A stretch of DNA of 64,000 nt from Polynucleobacter sp. AP-Nino-20-G2 (GTDB taxonomy: Bacteria > Pseudomonadota > Gammaproteobacteria > Burkholderiales > Burkholderiaceae). The stretch covers positions 62,001 to 126,000 of the forward strand of contig NZ_CP061313.1 in NCBI RefSeq assembly GCF_018688235.1, in the 5' to 3' direction. How positions within the stretch are numbered: the first letter of the stretch is position 1; every line of letters begins with the position of its first letter. The notes under the pieces were generated by a model. It saw only the letters and a program-made list of their open reading frames with translations, was not told where the DNA came from and searched no databases. A program made the translations under genes and the position numbers. This document shows positions 25,501-34,378 of the stretch, in pieces.

Positions 25501-27343
25501 TATTCCATTGCTCGATGGCGACTCATTGCGCTCCAGAATTAAACAAGTAGCTTCAGGACGTTTCGGCGTGACTACTGAGTACTTGCGTTCTGCAGATCAA
25601 ATCCAGATCAAGATGGCCCAAGGCGCTAAGCCTGGTGAAGGTGGTCAATTGCCAGGTGGTAAGGTTTCAGACTACATCGGTAAGCTACGTTTCTCTGTGC
25701 CGGGTGTTGGTTTGATTTCTCCTCCTCCGCATCATGACATCTACTCTATTGAAGATATCGCGCAATTAATCCACGATCTGAAGAACGTGAATCCAGCTGC
25801 CGATGTTTCAGTGAAGTTAGTATCTGAGGTGGGTGTCGGAACCATTGCTGCCGGCGTTGCAAAAGCCAAAGCAGATCACGTTGTGATCGCTGGCCATGAT
25901 GGCGGTACTGGCGCATCTCCATTGTCTTCAATTAAGCATGCCGGCTCCCCATGGGAATTGGGCTTGGCTGAAACCCAACAAACATTAGTGCTCAATGGTT
26001 TACGTAGTCGTATTCGTGTTCAGGCTGATGGTCAAATGAAGACTGGTCGCGACGTAGTGATCGGTGCATTGTTGGGCGCAGATGAGTTCGGTTTTGCTAC
26101 AGCACCATTGGTGGTCGAGGGTTGCATCATGATGCGTAAGTGTCATTTAAATACTTGCCCAGTAGGTGTCGCGACTCAGGATCCTGAATTACGTAAGAAG
26201 TTCTCTGGCAAGCCCGAGCATGTTGTGAATTTCTTCTTCTTTATCGCAGAAGAAGTGCGTGAAATCATGGCGCAACTCGGTATTCGTAAGTTTGATGATT
26301 TGATTGGCCGCGTTGATTTCTTAGATACTCGTAAGGGTATTGAGAACTGGAAAGTGCATGGTTTGGATTTCAGCAAGATTTTTGCTGAACCAGCTGTAGC
26401 GAAAGACGTTCCTCGTTACCAAATCTTGACTCAAGAGCATGGTCTGGGTAGTGCACTCGACAATATCTTGATTGAGAAGAGCGAGCCTGCATTAGAGCGC
26501 GGCGAAAAAGTGTCATTCATTGTTCCGGTGAAGAACGTGAACCGTACGGTCGGTGCAATGCTTTCTGGCGAAGTGGCTCAGCGTTATGGCCATGCTGGTT
26601 TACCTGATGACACCATTCATATTCAATTGAATGGCACTGCTGGTCAAAGTTTCGCTGCTTTCTTGGCGCGCGGCATCACCCTGGATTTAGTGGGTGACGG
26701 TAATGACTACGTTGGTAAAGGCTTGTCAGGTGGACGTGTGATCGTTCGTGCGCCACATGAGTTCCGCGGCGATACAGCCAAGAACATTATTGTGGGCAAC
26801 ACTGTTCTATACGGCGCCATTAGCGGTGAGGCATTCTTTAATGGTGTAGCTGGTGAGCGTTTCGCGGTACGTAACTCAGGTGCCACTACTGTGGTTGAGG
26901 GTACTGGCGACCACGGTTGTGAATACATGACTGGCGGCACGGTAGTGGTATTGGGTGCAACTGGCCGTAACTTTGCTGCGGGTATGAGTGGTGGTATCGC
27001 TTATGTCTACGATGAAGATGGCATGTTTGAAAAGCGCTGCAATACCAGCATGGCAACTTTGGAAAAGGTATTGCCTTCTGTTGAGCAGATTGCCAAGATG
27101 CCTCAGTCTCAGTGGCACGCCCCTGTTGATGTGAAAGACGGTGGTGAGCGCATGACTGATGAGCAAATTCTGAAGAGCTTGATTGAGCGTCATTTCCGCC
27201 ACACTGGTTCAGAGCGTGCGAAAGCACTCTTAGCCGATTGGGAGAATGCTCGCGGTCGTTTTGTGAAGGTGCTCCCAACTGAATACAAGCGCGCTTTAGG
27301 CGAGTTGTGGGAAAAAGCCCAAAACAAAACTGTTGCGGCATAA
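22598..27343 (+). CDS. gltB: Glutamate synthase (NADPH) large subunit
   Basis: A 1581-residue enzyme that converts glutamine and 2-oxoglutarate to two glutamates with GltD. Order: short propeptide, then class II amidotransferase with nucleophile Cys26 in EHDACGVGF (1-400), a central domain, the FMN synthase domain with GEGGEDPNRY, KPGEGGQLPG and the 3Fe-4S cysteines in CHLNTCPVGVATQ (about 830-1230), then the beta-helix gltB C-terminal domain with repeated Gly-rich turns. ATG 22598 is chosen because it leaves a normal propeptide; the frame is open to 22478. gltD follows after 51 bp. Confidence 0.97.
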   Translation: MTTQMNTDLRPIAQGLYDPQNEHDACGVGFVAHIKGKKSHEIVSQGLKILENLDHRGAVGADPLMGDGAGILIQIPDTLYREEMAKQGVELPPLGEYGVGMIFLPKEHASRLACEQELERTVRLEGQVVLGWRDVPIDVKLPMSPTVQMTEPFIRQIFIGRGRDIMTTDALERKLYVIRKTASHAIQDLHLKHGKEYFVASMSARTIVYKGLLLANQVGAYYKDLQDPRTVSALALVHQRFSTNTFPAWELAHPYRMIAHNGEINTVKGNVNWVNAREGAISSPVLGDDLKKLWPLIYPGQSDTACFDNCLELLVMSGYPLAQAMMMMIPEAWEQHALMDDNRRAFYEYHAAMMEPWDGPAAMAFTDGRQIGATLDRNGLRPARYYVTDDDLVIMGSEAGVLPIPENKIVQKWRLQPGKMFMIDMEQGRIIDDVELKDAVSKAKPYKSWIDAVRVKLDEVDASKADIVDEKTTIRPAAKLLDRQQAFGYTQEDIKYLMAPMAMNGEEAIGSMGNDSPLAVLSNKNKPLYNYFKQLFAQVTNPPIDSIRENMVMSLVSFIGPKPNLLDTNNINPPMRLEVSQPILDFDDMTKIRHIGHYTNGKFRSYELDICYPASWGKAGIEARLASLCAEAADAVRSGYNILIVSDRQVDENHVAIPALLATSAIHQHLVEKGLRTSVGLVVETGSARETHHFALLAGYGAEAVHPYLAMETLAEMAKGLSGDLSAEKAVKNFVKAVGKGLQKVMSKMGISTYMSYTGSQIFEAIGLNKDVIDHYFKGTPSNVGGIGVFEVAEEALRMHQSAFGNDPVLTDMLEAGGEYAFRIRGENHMWTPDTIAKLQHSTRIGIEKGYQTYKEYANIINDQTKRQMTLRGLFEFKIDPAKAIPLDEVESAKEIVKRFATGAMSLGSISTEAHATLAIAMNRIGGKSNTGEGGEDPNRYVNELKGIPIKKGETLASILGDDVVEANIPLLDGDSLRSRIKQVASGRFGVTTEYLRSADQIQIKMAQGAKPGEGGQLPGGKVSDYIGKLRFSVPGVGLISPPPHHDIYSIEDIAQLIHDLKNVNPAADVSVKLVSEVGVGTIAAGVAKAKADHVVIAGHDGGTGASPLSSIKHAGSPWELGLAETQQTLVLNGLRSRIRVQADGQMKTGRDVVIGALLGADEFGFATAPLVVEGCIMMRKCHLNTCPVGVATQDPELRKKFSGKPEHVVNFFFFIAEEVREIMAQLGIRKFDDLIGRVDFLDTRKGIENWKVHGLDFSKIFAEPAVAKDVPRYQILTQEHGLGSALDNILIEKSEPALERGEKVSFIVPVKNVNRTVGAMLSGEVAQRYGHAGLPDDTIHIQLNGTAGQSFAAFLARGITLDLVGDGNDYVGKGLSGGRVIVRAPHEFRGDTAKNIIVGNTVLYGAISGEAFFNGVAGERFAVRNSGATTVVEGTGDHGCEYMTGGTVVVLGATGRNFAAGMSGGIAYVYDEDGMFEKRCNTSMATLEKVLPSVEQIAKMPQSQWHAPVDVKDGGERMTDEQILKSLIERHFRHTGSERAKALLADWENARGRFVKVLPTEYKRALGELWEKAQNKTVAA

Positions 27344-27394
27344 GTTACTAGATCAACGCAGATAGATATTAAGAAAAGATACTAAGGATTCGAT

Positions 27395-28858
27395 ATGGGT
27401 AAGGTCACAGGATTTATGGAGTTTGAGCGCGTAGATGAAACCTACGAAGCTCCGGCTAAACGCCTCCATCACTACAAAGAGTTCGTCGCTGCATTGACGG
27501 ATGATCAGGCTAAGGTACAAGGCGCGCGTTGCATGGACTGCGGTATTCCATTTTGTAATAACGGTTGCCCTGTTAACAACATCATTCCTGATTTCAATGA
27601 CTTGGTGTTCCATGATGATTGGAAGAATGCATTGGATGTTTTGCAATCGACCAACAACTTCCCTGAGTTCACTGGCCGAATTTGCCCAGCGCCTTGTGAG
27701 GCTGCTTGCACATTGGGAATTAATAGTGAGGCTGTGGGCATTAAGTCTATCGAGCACGCCATTATTGATAAAGGCTGGGAAAGTGGTTGGGTTAAACCGC
27801 AGCCAGCTAAGACAAAGACAGGTAAGAAAGTTGCTGTAGTTGGCGGTGGTCCTGCTGGTATGGCGACTGCTCAGCAATTAGCCCGCGTAGGCCATGATGT
27901 GACTGTCTTTGAAAAGAATGACCGCGTTGGTGGATTGCTTCGCTACGGCATTCCTGATTTCAAAATGGAGAAGTGGTTAATCGATCGTCGTGTCGAGCAA
28001 ATGCAGGCTGAAGGCGTCAAATTTGAAACCGGCGTATTCGTTGGAAAAGAAGCGATTGGTGCTGAAGTGAAAAACTACTCAACCAAAACAGTTTCTCCTG
28101 AGCAGTTGATGAAGGATTTTGATGCTGTTGTGATTTCCGGTGGCGCTGAGCAACCTCGTGATTTGCCGGTTCCAGGCCGTGAGTTGAAAGGGGTTCACTT
28201 TGCATTGGAATTCTTGATTCCTCAGAACAAAGAGAATGCTGGCGATTTCAAAAATGAAATTTCCGCCAAAGGAAAAAATGTTGTTGTGATTGGTGGTGGT
28301 GATACTGGATCGGATTGCGTTGGAACATCGAATCGCCATGGTGCAAGCAAGATTACCCAATTTGAATTGATGCCACAGCCACCAGAGACTGAGAATAAGC
28401 CTTTGGTATGGCCATATTGGCCAACAAAGTTGCGCACTTCTTCATCCCATGAAGAGGGTTGTGATCGTGATTGGTCTGTTGCAACTAAGCGTTTTGAAGG
28501 AAAAGACGGCAAGCTTGAGAAATTGATCTGTGTTCGTCTCGAGTGGAAAGACGGCAAGATGACAGAAATGCCAAATTCTGAGTTTGAAATTAAGGCAGAC
28601 TTGGTGTTCTTGGCAATGGGCTTCGTGTCTCCCGCGCAACAGGTGCTCAATGCATTTGGTGTTGAGAAAGACGCTCGCGGTAATGCAAAAGCGACTGTCG
28701 ATGGTCAAAACGCCTATCAAACCAATGTTCCTAAGGTATTTGCTGCGGGGGATATGCGTCGTGGTCAGTCCTTAGTAGTTTGGGCGATTCGTGAAGGTCG
28801 CCAGGCTGCGCGTGCGGTAGATGAGTATTTAATGGGGTCTTCTGTTCTGCCGCGATAA
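27395..28858 (+). CDS. gltD: Glutamate synthase small subunit
   Basis: A 487-residue flavoprotein that passes electrons from NADPH to GltB. Visible: N-terminal Fe-S cysteines in CMDCGIPFCNNGCPVNN (about 47-63) and CPAPCEAAC, the FAD-binding VAVVGGGPAGMATAQQL (about 147-163), the NADPH-binding VVVIGGGDTGSDCVG, and the C-terminal AAGDMRRGQSLVVWAI. The length is typical. AAGGA precedes the ATG, and it is co-transcribed with gltB. A 174-residue antisense frame over its 5' half is a shadow. Confidence 0.98.
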   Translation: MGKVTGFMEFERVDETYEAPAKRLHHYKEFVAALTDDQAKVQGARCMDCGIPFCNNGCPVNNIIPDFNDLVFHDDWKNALDVLQSTNNFPEFTGRICPAPCEAACTLGINSEAVGIKSIEHAIIDKGWESGWVKPQPAKTKTGKKVAVVGGGPAGMATAQQLARVGHDVTVFEKNDRVGGLLRYGIPDFKMEKWLIDRRVEQMQAEGVKFETGVFVGKEAIGAEVKNYSTKTVSPEQLMKDFDAVVISGGAEQPRDLPVPGRELKGVHFALEFLIPQNKENAGDFKNEISAKGKNVVVIGGGDTGSDCVGTSNRHGASKITQFELMPQPPETENKPLVWPYWPTKLRTSSSHEEGCDRDWSVATKRFEGKDGKLEKLICVRLEWKDGKMTEMPNSEFEIKADLVFLAMGFVSPAQQVLNAFGVEKDARGNAKATVDGQNAYQTNVPKVFAAGDMRRGQSLVVWAIREGRQAARAVDEYLMGSSVLPR

Positions 28859-28868
28859 TATCGAGGAT

Positions 28869-29735
28869 ATGAACAGTAGCCACTCCAACTCGGTGGAAGT
28901 GAATCAGCAGACTAAAGGTCATAGCCCGGGCGAAGTTGTCGTTGAGATTAGGGACGTCAACTTTTCTTATGCACCTGGAGAGCGCCAGATTTTATCGGGG
29001 CTCAATATGGAGTTCCGTCGAGGTCAAGTAGTTGCGGTGATGGGTGGTTCTGGTTGTGGCAAGACCACCATACTGCGTCTTATTGGCGGTCAGTTCGCAG
29101 CACAGTCTGGACAAGTGCTATTTGAGGGTCGCGACATCGGCAAGATGAACTCAGCTGAACTGATGGTTGCCCGTCGTCGCATGGGAATGCTCTTTCAGTT
29201 CGGCGCGCTCTTTACCGATCTCAGCGTTTTTGAAAATGTTGCTTTTCCTTTGCGTGAGCATACTGATCTGAGTGAAGACTTATTGCGTTCATTGGTTTTG
29301 ATGAAGCTCAACGCAGTTGGTTTGCGTGGCGCACGCGATTTAATGCCGGCGCAAATTTCTGGTGGCATGGCGCGTCGCGTTGCACTAGCTAGAGCCATCG
29401 CTCTCGATCCCCCTTTGATCATGTACGACGAGCCTTTTGCGGGTCTCGACCCCATTTCTTTAGGAATCACCGCGCGCTTAATTCGAGATTTGAATAACGC
29501 CTTGGGTGCAACAAGTCTTCTAGTAACGCATGATGTTGAAGAAACATTTGAAATTGCGGATTACGTTTATTTCATTGCAAATGGCCGCATTGGGGCCGAG
29601 GGTACACCAGAAGAATTAAGTCGCTCTACCGATCCTTTTGTGCGTCAGTTCTTAGATGCCTCACCAGATGGCCCAGTGCCATTCCATTATCCAGGCCAAA
29701 GCCTTGAGCAAGATTTTGGGGTGAGCTTGAAATGA
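28869..29735 (+). CDS. mlaF: Phospholipid transport ATP-binding protein MlaF
   Basis: A 288-residue ATPase of the Mla lipid-transport system. Visible: Walker A GGSGCGKTT (about 60-68), signature ISGGMARRVALARA, Walker B LIMYDEPFAGLD, and the switch histidine in VTHDVEE. The N-terminal 20 residues are polar and extra to the core. MlaFEDB sits in the inner membrane and maintains outer-membrane lipid asymmetry with MlaC and MlaA, all encoded downstream. It begins 10 bp after gltD, so it may be read from gltBD, and ends overlapping mlaE by 4 bp. Confidence 0.96.
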   Translation: MNSSHSNSVEVNQQTKGHSPGEVVVEIRDVNFSYAPGERQILSGLNMEFRRGQVVAVMGGSGCGKTTILRLIGGQFAAQSGQVLFEGRDIGKMNSAELMVARRRMGMLFQFGALFTDLSVFENVAFPLREHTDLSEDLLRSLVLMKLNAVGLRGARDLMPAQISGGMARRVALARAIALDPPLIMYDEPFAGLDPISLGITARLIRDLNNALGATSLLVTHDVEETFEIADYVYFIANGRIGAEGTPEELSRSTDPFVRQFLDASPDGPVPFHYPGQSLEQDFGVSLK

Positions 29736-30529
29736 GTATTTTTAATAAAGCCATAGATCTATTAGGTGATTTAGGATTTTTTATTCGTCGCAATTTAACC
29801 AGTCTTGGTTTGGCGGCGCGGATGTTTATCGCCGTGATTTGGCGCTCCGGTTTTTTATTAAAACGTCCACGTTTAGTTTCTGATCAGATTCTGTTTGTGG
29901 GAAATCACTCTTTTGTGATCATCGCGGTTTCTGGTTTATTTGTTGGTTTCGTTTTGGGCTTACAGGGTTATTACACCCTCAACCGTTATGGCTCAGAGCA
30001 AGCACTAGGTTTATTAGTGGCACTCTCATTGACTCGTGAATTAGGTCCAGTGATCACTGCTTTATTGTTTGCTGGTCGTGCAGGTACTTCATTGACTGCC
30101 GAGATTGGTCTCATGAAGGCTGGCGAGCAATTGAGCGCTATGGAAATGATGGCAGTTGATCCTTTGAGCCGTGTGATTGCGCCACGCCTATGGGCAGGCA
30201 TTATTGCCATGCCTATTTTGGCGACAATCTTTACTGCGGTTGGCGTGATGGGTGGTTACTTTGTTGGCGTGCCTTTGATCGGGGTTGATTCAGGCGCATT
30301 TTGGTCGCAAATGCAGGGCGGGGTAGATCTCTTCTCTGATATTGGGAATGGCCTGATAAAAAGTCTTGTATTTGGGGTGGCGGTAACGTTTATCGCCCTC
30401 TATCAGGGTTACGAAGCAAAGCCAACGCCTGAGGGTGTATCGCAGGCGACTACCCGTACCGTGGTGATTTCTTCTTTATCGGTTTTGGCATTGGACTTCT
30501 TGCTCACCGCGATGATGTTCTCGAATTAG
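29732..30529 (+). CDS. mlaE: Phospholipid transport permease MlaE
   Basis: A 265-residue membrane protein of the MlaE/YrbE permease family. It has about five to six membrane segments and the conserved core LTRELGPVITALLFAGRAGTS followed by GLMKAGEQLSAMEMM (about 98-140), which contacts MlaF. The start overlaps the mlaF stop as ATGA, so translation is coupled. Length and order match E. coli mlaFEDCB, except that mlaA is inserted after mlaD in this operon. Confidence 0.97.
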   Translation: MSIFNKAIDLLGDLGFFIRRNLTSLGLAARMFIAVIWRSGFLLKRPRLVSDQILFVGNHSFVIIAVSGLFVGFVLGLQGYYTLNRYGSEQALGLLVALSLTRELGPVITALLFAGRAGTSLTAEIGLMKAGEQLSAMEMMAVDPLSRVIAPRLWAGIIAMPILATIFTAVGVMGGYFVGVPLIGVDSGAFWSQMQGGVDLFSDIGNGLIKSLVFGVAVTFIALYQGYEAKPTPEGVSQATTRTVVISSLSVLALDFLLTAMMFSN

Positions 30530-30550
30530 AAAGAATAAACTGGGACTCTT

Positions 30551-31033
30551 ATGAGAAAAAGTGCAATTGATGTTTGGGTCGGAATTTTTGTAGCTATTGG
30601 CTTGCTGGCTGCTTTGTTCTTGGCATTGAAAGTGGGCAATATGAATGCCGTTTCCTTTGCGCCAACCTACAAAATTTCAGCTCGCTTTGACAATATTGGC
30701 GGACTAAAGCCGCGTGCGCCTGTTAAAAGCGCTGGTGTTGTCGTTGGTCGCATTGCCAATATTTCTTTTGACGATAAGACCTATCAAGCAACCGTCACCA
30801 TGACGATTGAAGACAGCTATAAATTCCCTAAGGATTCTTCCGCCAAAATTTTGACATCTGGTTTATTGGGTGAGCAATATATCGGTCTTGAAGCTGGTGG
30901 ATCTGATGATATGTTGGCTGCTGGCGATAAGATCACTCAGACCCAATCTGCTGTAGTGTTGGAAAATCTTATCAGTCAGTTCCTTTATAACAAGGCTGCT
31001 GATAGCGGTAAAGATAAAGGCGCCGACAAGTAA
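30551..31033 (+). CDS. mlaD: MlaD, MCE-domain substrate-binding protein
   Basis: A 160-residue protein with one N-terminal membrane helix (about 8-26: WVGIFVAIGLLAALFLALK) and a periplasmic MCE domain (about 38-115) with YKISARFDNIGGLKPRAPVKSAGVVVGRI and ILTSGLLGEQYIGLEAGG. In the Mla complex six copies form a ring that passes phospholipid between MlaE and MlaC. Its stop overlaps the mlaA start by one base (TAATG). Confidence 0.97.
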   Translation: MRKSAIDVWVGIFVAIGLLAALFLALKVGNMNAVSFAPTYKISARFDNIGGLKPRAPVKSAGVVVGRIANISFDDKTYQATVTMTIEDSYKFPKDSSAKILTSGLLGEQYIGLEAGGSDDMLAAGDKITQTQSAVVLENLISQFLYNKAADSGKDKGADK

Positions 31034-31779
31034 TGCGCTTATTGACTAGATTCAAACAGCTGGTATTGCTTGGTCTAGTTACGACTATGGTGGGCTGTGC
31101 ATCTATTCCTGCTGGGGTAGAGCCTTCCCCACAGGATCCTTGGGAGCCATTTAACCGCTCTGTTTTTGAATTTAACGAAGGCTTAGACGCTTACCTGCTC
31201 AAGCCTGTAGTTGCTGGCTATCGTTTTGTTTTGCCTGAGTTTGTGCGGGACGGTATCTATAACTTTTTTAGTAATTACAACGATATCTATACCGCCCTCC
31301 AGAACTTATTGCAGGGCAAGCCGGCCTATGCTTTTAATGATTTGATGCGAGTAGTGGTCAATACAACTTTTGGTTTAGGCGGTTTGATTGATATGGCAAC
31401 ACCTGGCGGACTTGAGAAGCACAAAGAGGATTGGGGTCAAACTTTCGGCGTGTGGGGCGTTCCTTCTGGCCCTTATGTCGTTTTGCCATTTTTTGGCCCA
31501 AGCAATGTACGAGATACCTTTGGCACCGTGGCCGATTTGGAGTCGGATTACCTGTTTAGCTATATAAAAGATATTGGCTTCCGCAATAGCATTACCGGCC
31601 TACGCGTGGTGAATGCTCGTAATACCTATTACGAAGCCGGCGATTTATTGGATGGCGCAGCTATCGATAAATATAGCTTTATGCGGGACGCCTATATTCA
31701 AAGGCGCGTATATCAGATCAATGAGGGGCGCGATGATGAGGAGCCTCTGATGCCCGTTTACGAAAATCCCTACGAATAA
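31033..31779 (+). CDS. mlaA: Outer-membrane lipoprotein MlaA (VacJ)
   Basis: A 248-residue lipoprotein with the lipobox MVGC (Cys about residue 22) and the family core DPWEPFNRSVFEFNEGLDAYLLKPV, then FGVWGVPSGPYVVLPFFGPSNVRDT. MlaA is a ring-like outer-membrane component that removes surface-exposed phospholipid and hands it to MlaC. In E. coli mlaA is unlinked; here it sits between mlaD and mlaC, so all six Mla components are in one operon. The acidic C-terminus ends DDEEPLMPVYENPYE. Confidence 0.97.
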   Translation: MRLLTRFKQLVLLGLVTTMVGCASIPAGVEPSPQDPWEPFNRSVFEFNEGLDAYLLKPVVAGYRFVLPEFVRDGIYNFFSNYNDIYTALQNLLQGKPAYAFNDLMRVVVNTTFGLGGLIDMATPGGLEKHKEDWGQTFGVWGVPSGPYVVLPFFGPSNVRDTFGTVADLESDYLFSYIKDIGFRNSITGLRVVNARNTYYEAGDLLDGAAIDKYSFMRDAYIQRRVYQINEGRDDEEPLMPVYENPYE

Positions 31780-31852
31780 GTAAGCTAGAGCTCTGCTAGA
31801 TTTTGGTAAAGGGCTAAAATGAGCCTCAATGATCAGCATTAATCGAGGAAAC

Positions 31853-32500
31853 ATGAAAAGCAAAACCACCATACAAAGATATTTCGCTGTATTGCTATCA
31901 AGCCTCTTTTTAGTCGCTGGCATCGTCAACGCTCAAGCTGTCGATCAATCTACTCCAGATGGGCTGATTAAGACGGTTGTTTCTGATGTGATGGCATCGG
32001 TGAAGTCTGATCCCGAGATTCAGAAGGGCAATATTCCGCGTATTGTGGATTTGGTTGAGAAGAAGATTGTTCCCTATACAGACATGCGCCGTACTACAGA
32101 GATGGCGATGGGGCCAAACTGGAAAAAAGCCACGCCGGAGCAGCAAGCTCAATTGGTGGGCGAATTTAAAAATCTACTGATACGTACATACTCTGGCGCA
32201 TTGAGTCAGCTGCGCGATCAAACTATTCAATTTAAGCCTTTACGCGCAGCACCCGATGACAAAGAAGTGGTTGTGAAAACCGTCGTTCTTGGTCGTGGCG
32301 ACCCAGTACCCCTGGACTATCGTCTAGAAAAAACAGCCAATGGTTGGAGAGTCTATGACATGAACATCATGGGCGTATGGCTCGTAGAAGCCTATCGGAA
32401 TCAGTTTGCTAATCAAATTAGTCAAAATGGTGTGGAAGGTCTCGTGAAGTTTTTGCAAGATCGCAATAAACAACTTGCCGCTGCTAAGCCAACAAACTAA
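31853..32500 (+). CDS. mlaC: Periplasmic phospholipid-binding protein MlaC
   Basis: A 215-residue secreted protein. The start MKSKTTIQRYFAV at 31853 has GAGGAAAC upstream and gives a signal peptide ending near NAQA (about residue 29); an in-frame start at 31829 is less likely. The Ttg2D/MlaC fold is shown by PYTDMRRTTEMAMGPNWKKATPEQQAQLV and the end section GWRVYDMNIMGVWLVEAYRNQFANQI. It shuttles lipid between MlaA and MlaFEDB. A 73-bp gap separates it from mlaA. Confidence 0.97.
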   Translation: MKSKTTIQRYFAVLLSSLFLVAGIVNAQAVDQSTPDGLIKTVVSDVMASVKSDPEIQKGNIPRIVDLVEKKIVPYTDMRRTTEMAMGPNWKKATPEQQAQLVGEFKNLLIRTYSGALSQLRDQTIQFKPLRAAPDDKEVVVKTVVLGRGDPVPLDYRLEKTANGWRVYDMNIMGVWLVEAYRNQFANQISQNGVEGLVKFLQDRNKQLAAAKPTN

Positions 32501-32513
32501 AGTTCAAAAGAAG

Positions 32514-32774
32514 ATGCCATTTTCATTGCCTATCTCCGTTACGCAAGACAATGTCTTGCAATTAGAGAAGGATGGGCTATTGAATTTAGCGGCATTAAGA
32601 AGTGTTGATTGCGCTCGTTTGAAAGACTTTGATTCGACGGTGTTGACGGTATTGTTGGCTTGGCAAAAAAAGCTGCAGATCGATGGTCAGCAGTTGACTC
32701 TTCTGAATGCGCCAGAAAAATTAAAGGTTTTGGCTGGTGTCTATGGCGTTGCCGCGTTGCTAGGTTTGTCATAG
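32514..32774 (+). CDS. mlaB: MlaB-like STAS-domain protein
   Basis: An 86-residue STAS-fold protein (MPFSLPISVTQDNVLQLEKD, then CARLKDFDSTVLTVLLAWQKK with the conserved DSTVL segment). In E. coli MlaB binds MlaF and stabilises the transporter. The ATG at 32514 follows AAGAAG; an in-frame start at 32475 would overlap mlaC without support. The D-S-T motif replaces the phosphorylatable DSS of anti-sigma antagonists. It is followed after 1 bp by an unrelated ABC exporter, all in one transcript. Confidence 0.9.
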   Translation: MPFSLPISVTQDNVLQLEKDGLLNLAALRSVDCARLKDFDSTVLTVLLAWQKKLQIDGQQLTLLNAPEKLKVLAGVYGVAALLGLS

Positions 32775-32775
32775 C

Positions 32776-33528
32776 ATGCACGCTGCCATCTCGATTAAAA
32801 ATATCTCAAAAAATTATGGAGCCTTGCAAGCTCTAGACAACGTCTCTCTGTCAATTGAGCAGGGCGAGTTCTTTGGTTTGCTGGGTCCAAATGGCGCCGG
32901 AAAAACGACTCTCATTTCGATCTTAGCGGGCTTGGTCACAGCCGACCAAGGGCATGCCGCCATTATGGGTGCTGATGTGCAGAGCCAGTTTCGTGAGGCG
33001 CGCCGAATGTTAGGCGTGGTGCCACAAGAGTTGGTATTTGATCCCTTCTTTACTGTCAGGGAGACATTGCAATTTCAGTCTGGTTACTTTGGCATTCGTA
33101 ATAACGATGCTTGGATTGATGAGATTATGGCTAACCTGGATCTCACTGGTAAAGCGGACAGCAATATGCGCTCCTTATCAGGCGGCATGAAACGCCGAGT
33201 GTTGGTTGCGCAAGCATTGGTTCATAGGCCTCCCGTCATTATTCTGGACGAGCCTACGGCTGGTGTGGATGTTGAATTGCGTCAATCCCTTTGGCAATTC
33301 ATTAGTCGCCTCAATCAGGATGGGCACACCATTGTTCTCACAACACATTATTTAGAAGAGGCCGAAGCGCTTTGCCAGCGTATTGCGATGCTCAAGCAGG
33401 GAAACATTGTCGCGCTCGACACTACAGCGAATTTGTTGAGCCAGTATGGCTCGGTAAAGAAAGACGGTGAGGGTAAGACCGATCTTGAGGATGTTTTTGT
33501 GAACATCATGTCGGGAAATGCACGATGA
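32776..33528 (+). CDS. ABC-2 type exporter, ATP-binding subunit
   Basis: A 250-residue ATPase with Walker A GPNGAGKTT (about 38-46), signature LSGGMKRRVLVAQAL, Walker B VIILDEPTAGVD and the H-loop in LTTHYLEEAE. It resembles the YadG/CcmA-like subgroup that pairs with an ABC-2 permease, encoded immediately downstream with a 4-bp overlap. The substrate is unknown. Placement between mlaB and ibaG, both envelope-linked, hints at a lipid or polysaccharide substrate, but this is inference only. Confidence 0.92.
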   Translation: MHAAISIKNISKNYGALQALDNVSLSIEQGEFFGLLGPNGAGKTTLISILAGLVTADQGHAAIMGADVQSQFREARRMLGVVPQELVFDPFFTVRETLQFQSGYFGIRNNDAWIDEIMANLDLTGKADSNMRSLSGGMKRRVLVAQALVHRPPVIILDEPTAGVDVELRQSLWQFISRLNQDGHTIVLTTHYLEEAEALCQRIAMLKQGNIVALDTTANLLSQYGSVKKDGEGKTDLEDVFVNIMSGNAR

Positions 33529-34313
33529 AGCCGATGTTGAATAAACCCGCAATTTCCTATGGAAGTGGTTTTCCAACCTTGCTCCGTAAAGAGGTTAAGC
33601 GCTTTTATAAGGTGGCGTTTCAAACGGTAGCGGCACCAGTATTGACGGCTATTTTGTATTTAATGATCTTTGGCCATGTGTTGGAAGGCAAGGAAGTGTA
33701 TGGTCGTTTGAACTACACAGCCTTCTTGATCCCTGGCTTGGTGATGATGAGTGTTTTGCAAAATGCCTTTGCCAACACATCCTCATCATTGATTCAGTCA
33801 AAAATTACTGGCAACTTAGTATTTGTGTTGCTGGCGCCATTTAGCCATTTAGAGTTTTATGCCGCCTATGTCTTGGCTGCGGTATTCCGTGGGGTGGTGG
33901 TGGGTCTAGGTGTATTGGCTATTACCGCATGGTATGCGTTGCCATCATTTGAGTATCCGCTTTGGATTCTGGCATTCGCCTTTCTGGGCGCAGCAATTTT
34001 AGGAAGCCTGGGTTTGATTGCGGGTATTTGGGCAGATAAATACGATCAGTTGGCTGCTTTTCAGAACTTCATCATCATGCCGGCAACCATGCTATCGGGA
34101 GTGTTTTATTCCATTCATTCTTTGCCAGTGGCTTGGCAAGCGGTTTCTCATTTCAATCCATTTTTCTACATGATTGATGGATTTCGTTATGGCTTCTTTG
34201 GTGTGTCTGACATCTCTCCCTGGAATAGTTTGGCCATTGTGGTGTGCTTCTTCCTAGTGGTTTCAGCTGTCGCTTTGCGTCTATTGCAAAAGGGCTATAA
34301 GTTAAGGCACTAG
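33525..34313 (+). CDS. ABC-2 type exporter, membrane subunit
   Basis: A 262-residue permease with about six membrane segments and the ABC-2 motif region FLIPGLVMMSVLQNAFANTSSSLIQSKITGNL, resembling E. coli YadH. It ends in a basic tail (LQKGYKLRH). It overlaps the ATPase stop by 4 bp and forms the transporter with it. The substrate cannot be told from sequence. The pair is commonly found with the mla/ibaG/murA block in betaproteobacteria, as I recall. Confidence 0.9.
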   Translation: MKPMLNKPAISYGSGFPTLLRKEVKRFYKVAFQTVAAPVLTAILYLMIFGHVLEGKEVYGRLNYTAFLIPGLVMMSVLQNAFANTSSSLIQSKITGNLVFVLLAPFSHLEFYAAYVLAAVFRGVVVGLGVLAITAWYALPSFEYPLWILAFAFLGAAILGSLGLIAGIWADKYDQLAAFQNFIIMPATMLSGVFYSIHSLPVAWQAVSHFNPFFYMIDGFRYGFFGVSDISPWNSLAIVVCFFLVVSAVALRLLQKGYKLRH

Positions 34314-34378
34314 CGATTGAGGTAAGCGCCTTAATCAAAATGATTTAGTAAGTGAATATTAGGAATTAGGAGATTGTG

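Noticed and set aside
26886..27341. Minus-strand open frame of 151 residues opposite gltB
   Set aside because: Antisense to the conserved GltB C-terminal domain, His/Gln/Ser-rich with no family; coding bias of gltB explains it.
27353..27877. Minus-strand open frame of 174 residues opposite gltD
   Set aside because: It lies wholly over the 5' part and leader of a clear gltD, has low-complexity composition and no recognisable family; it is a shadow of the true gene.
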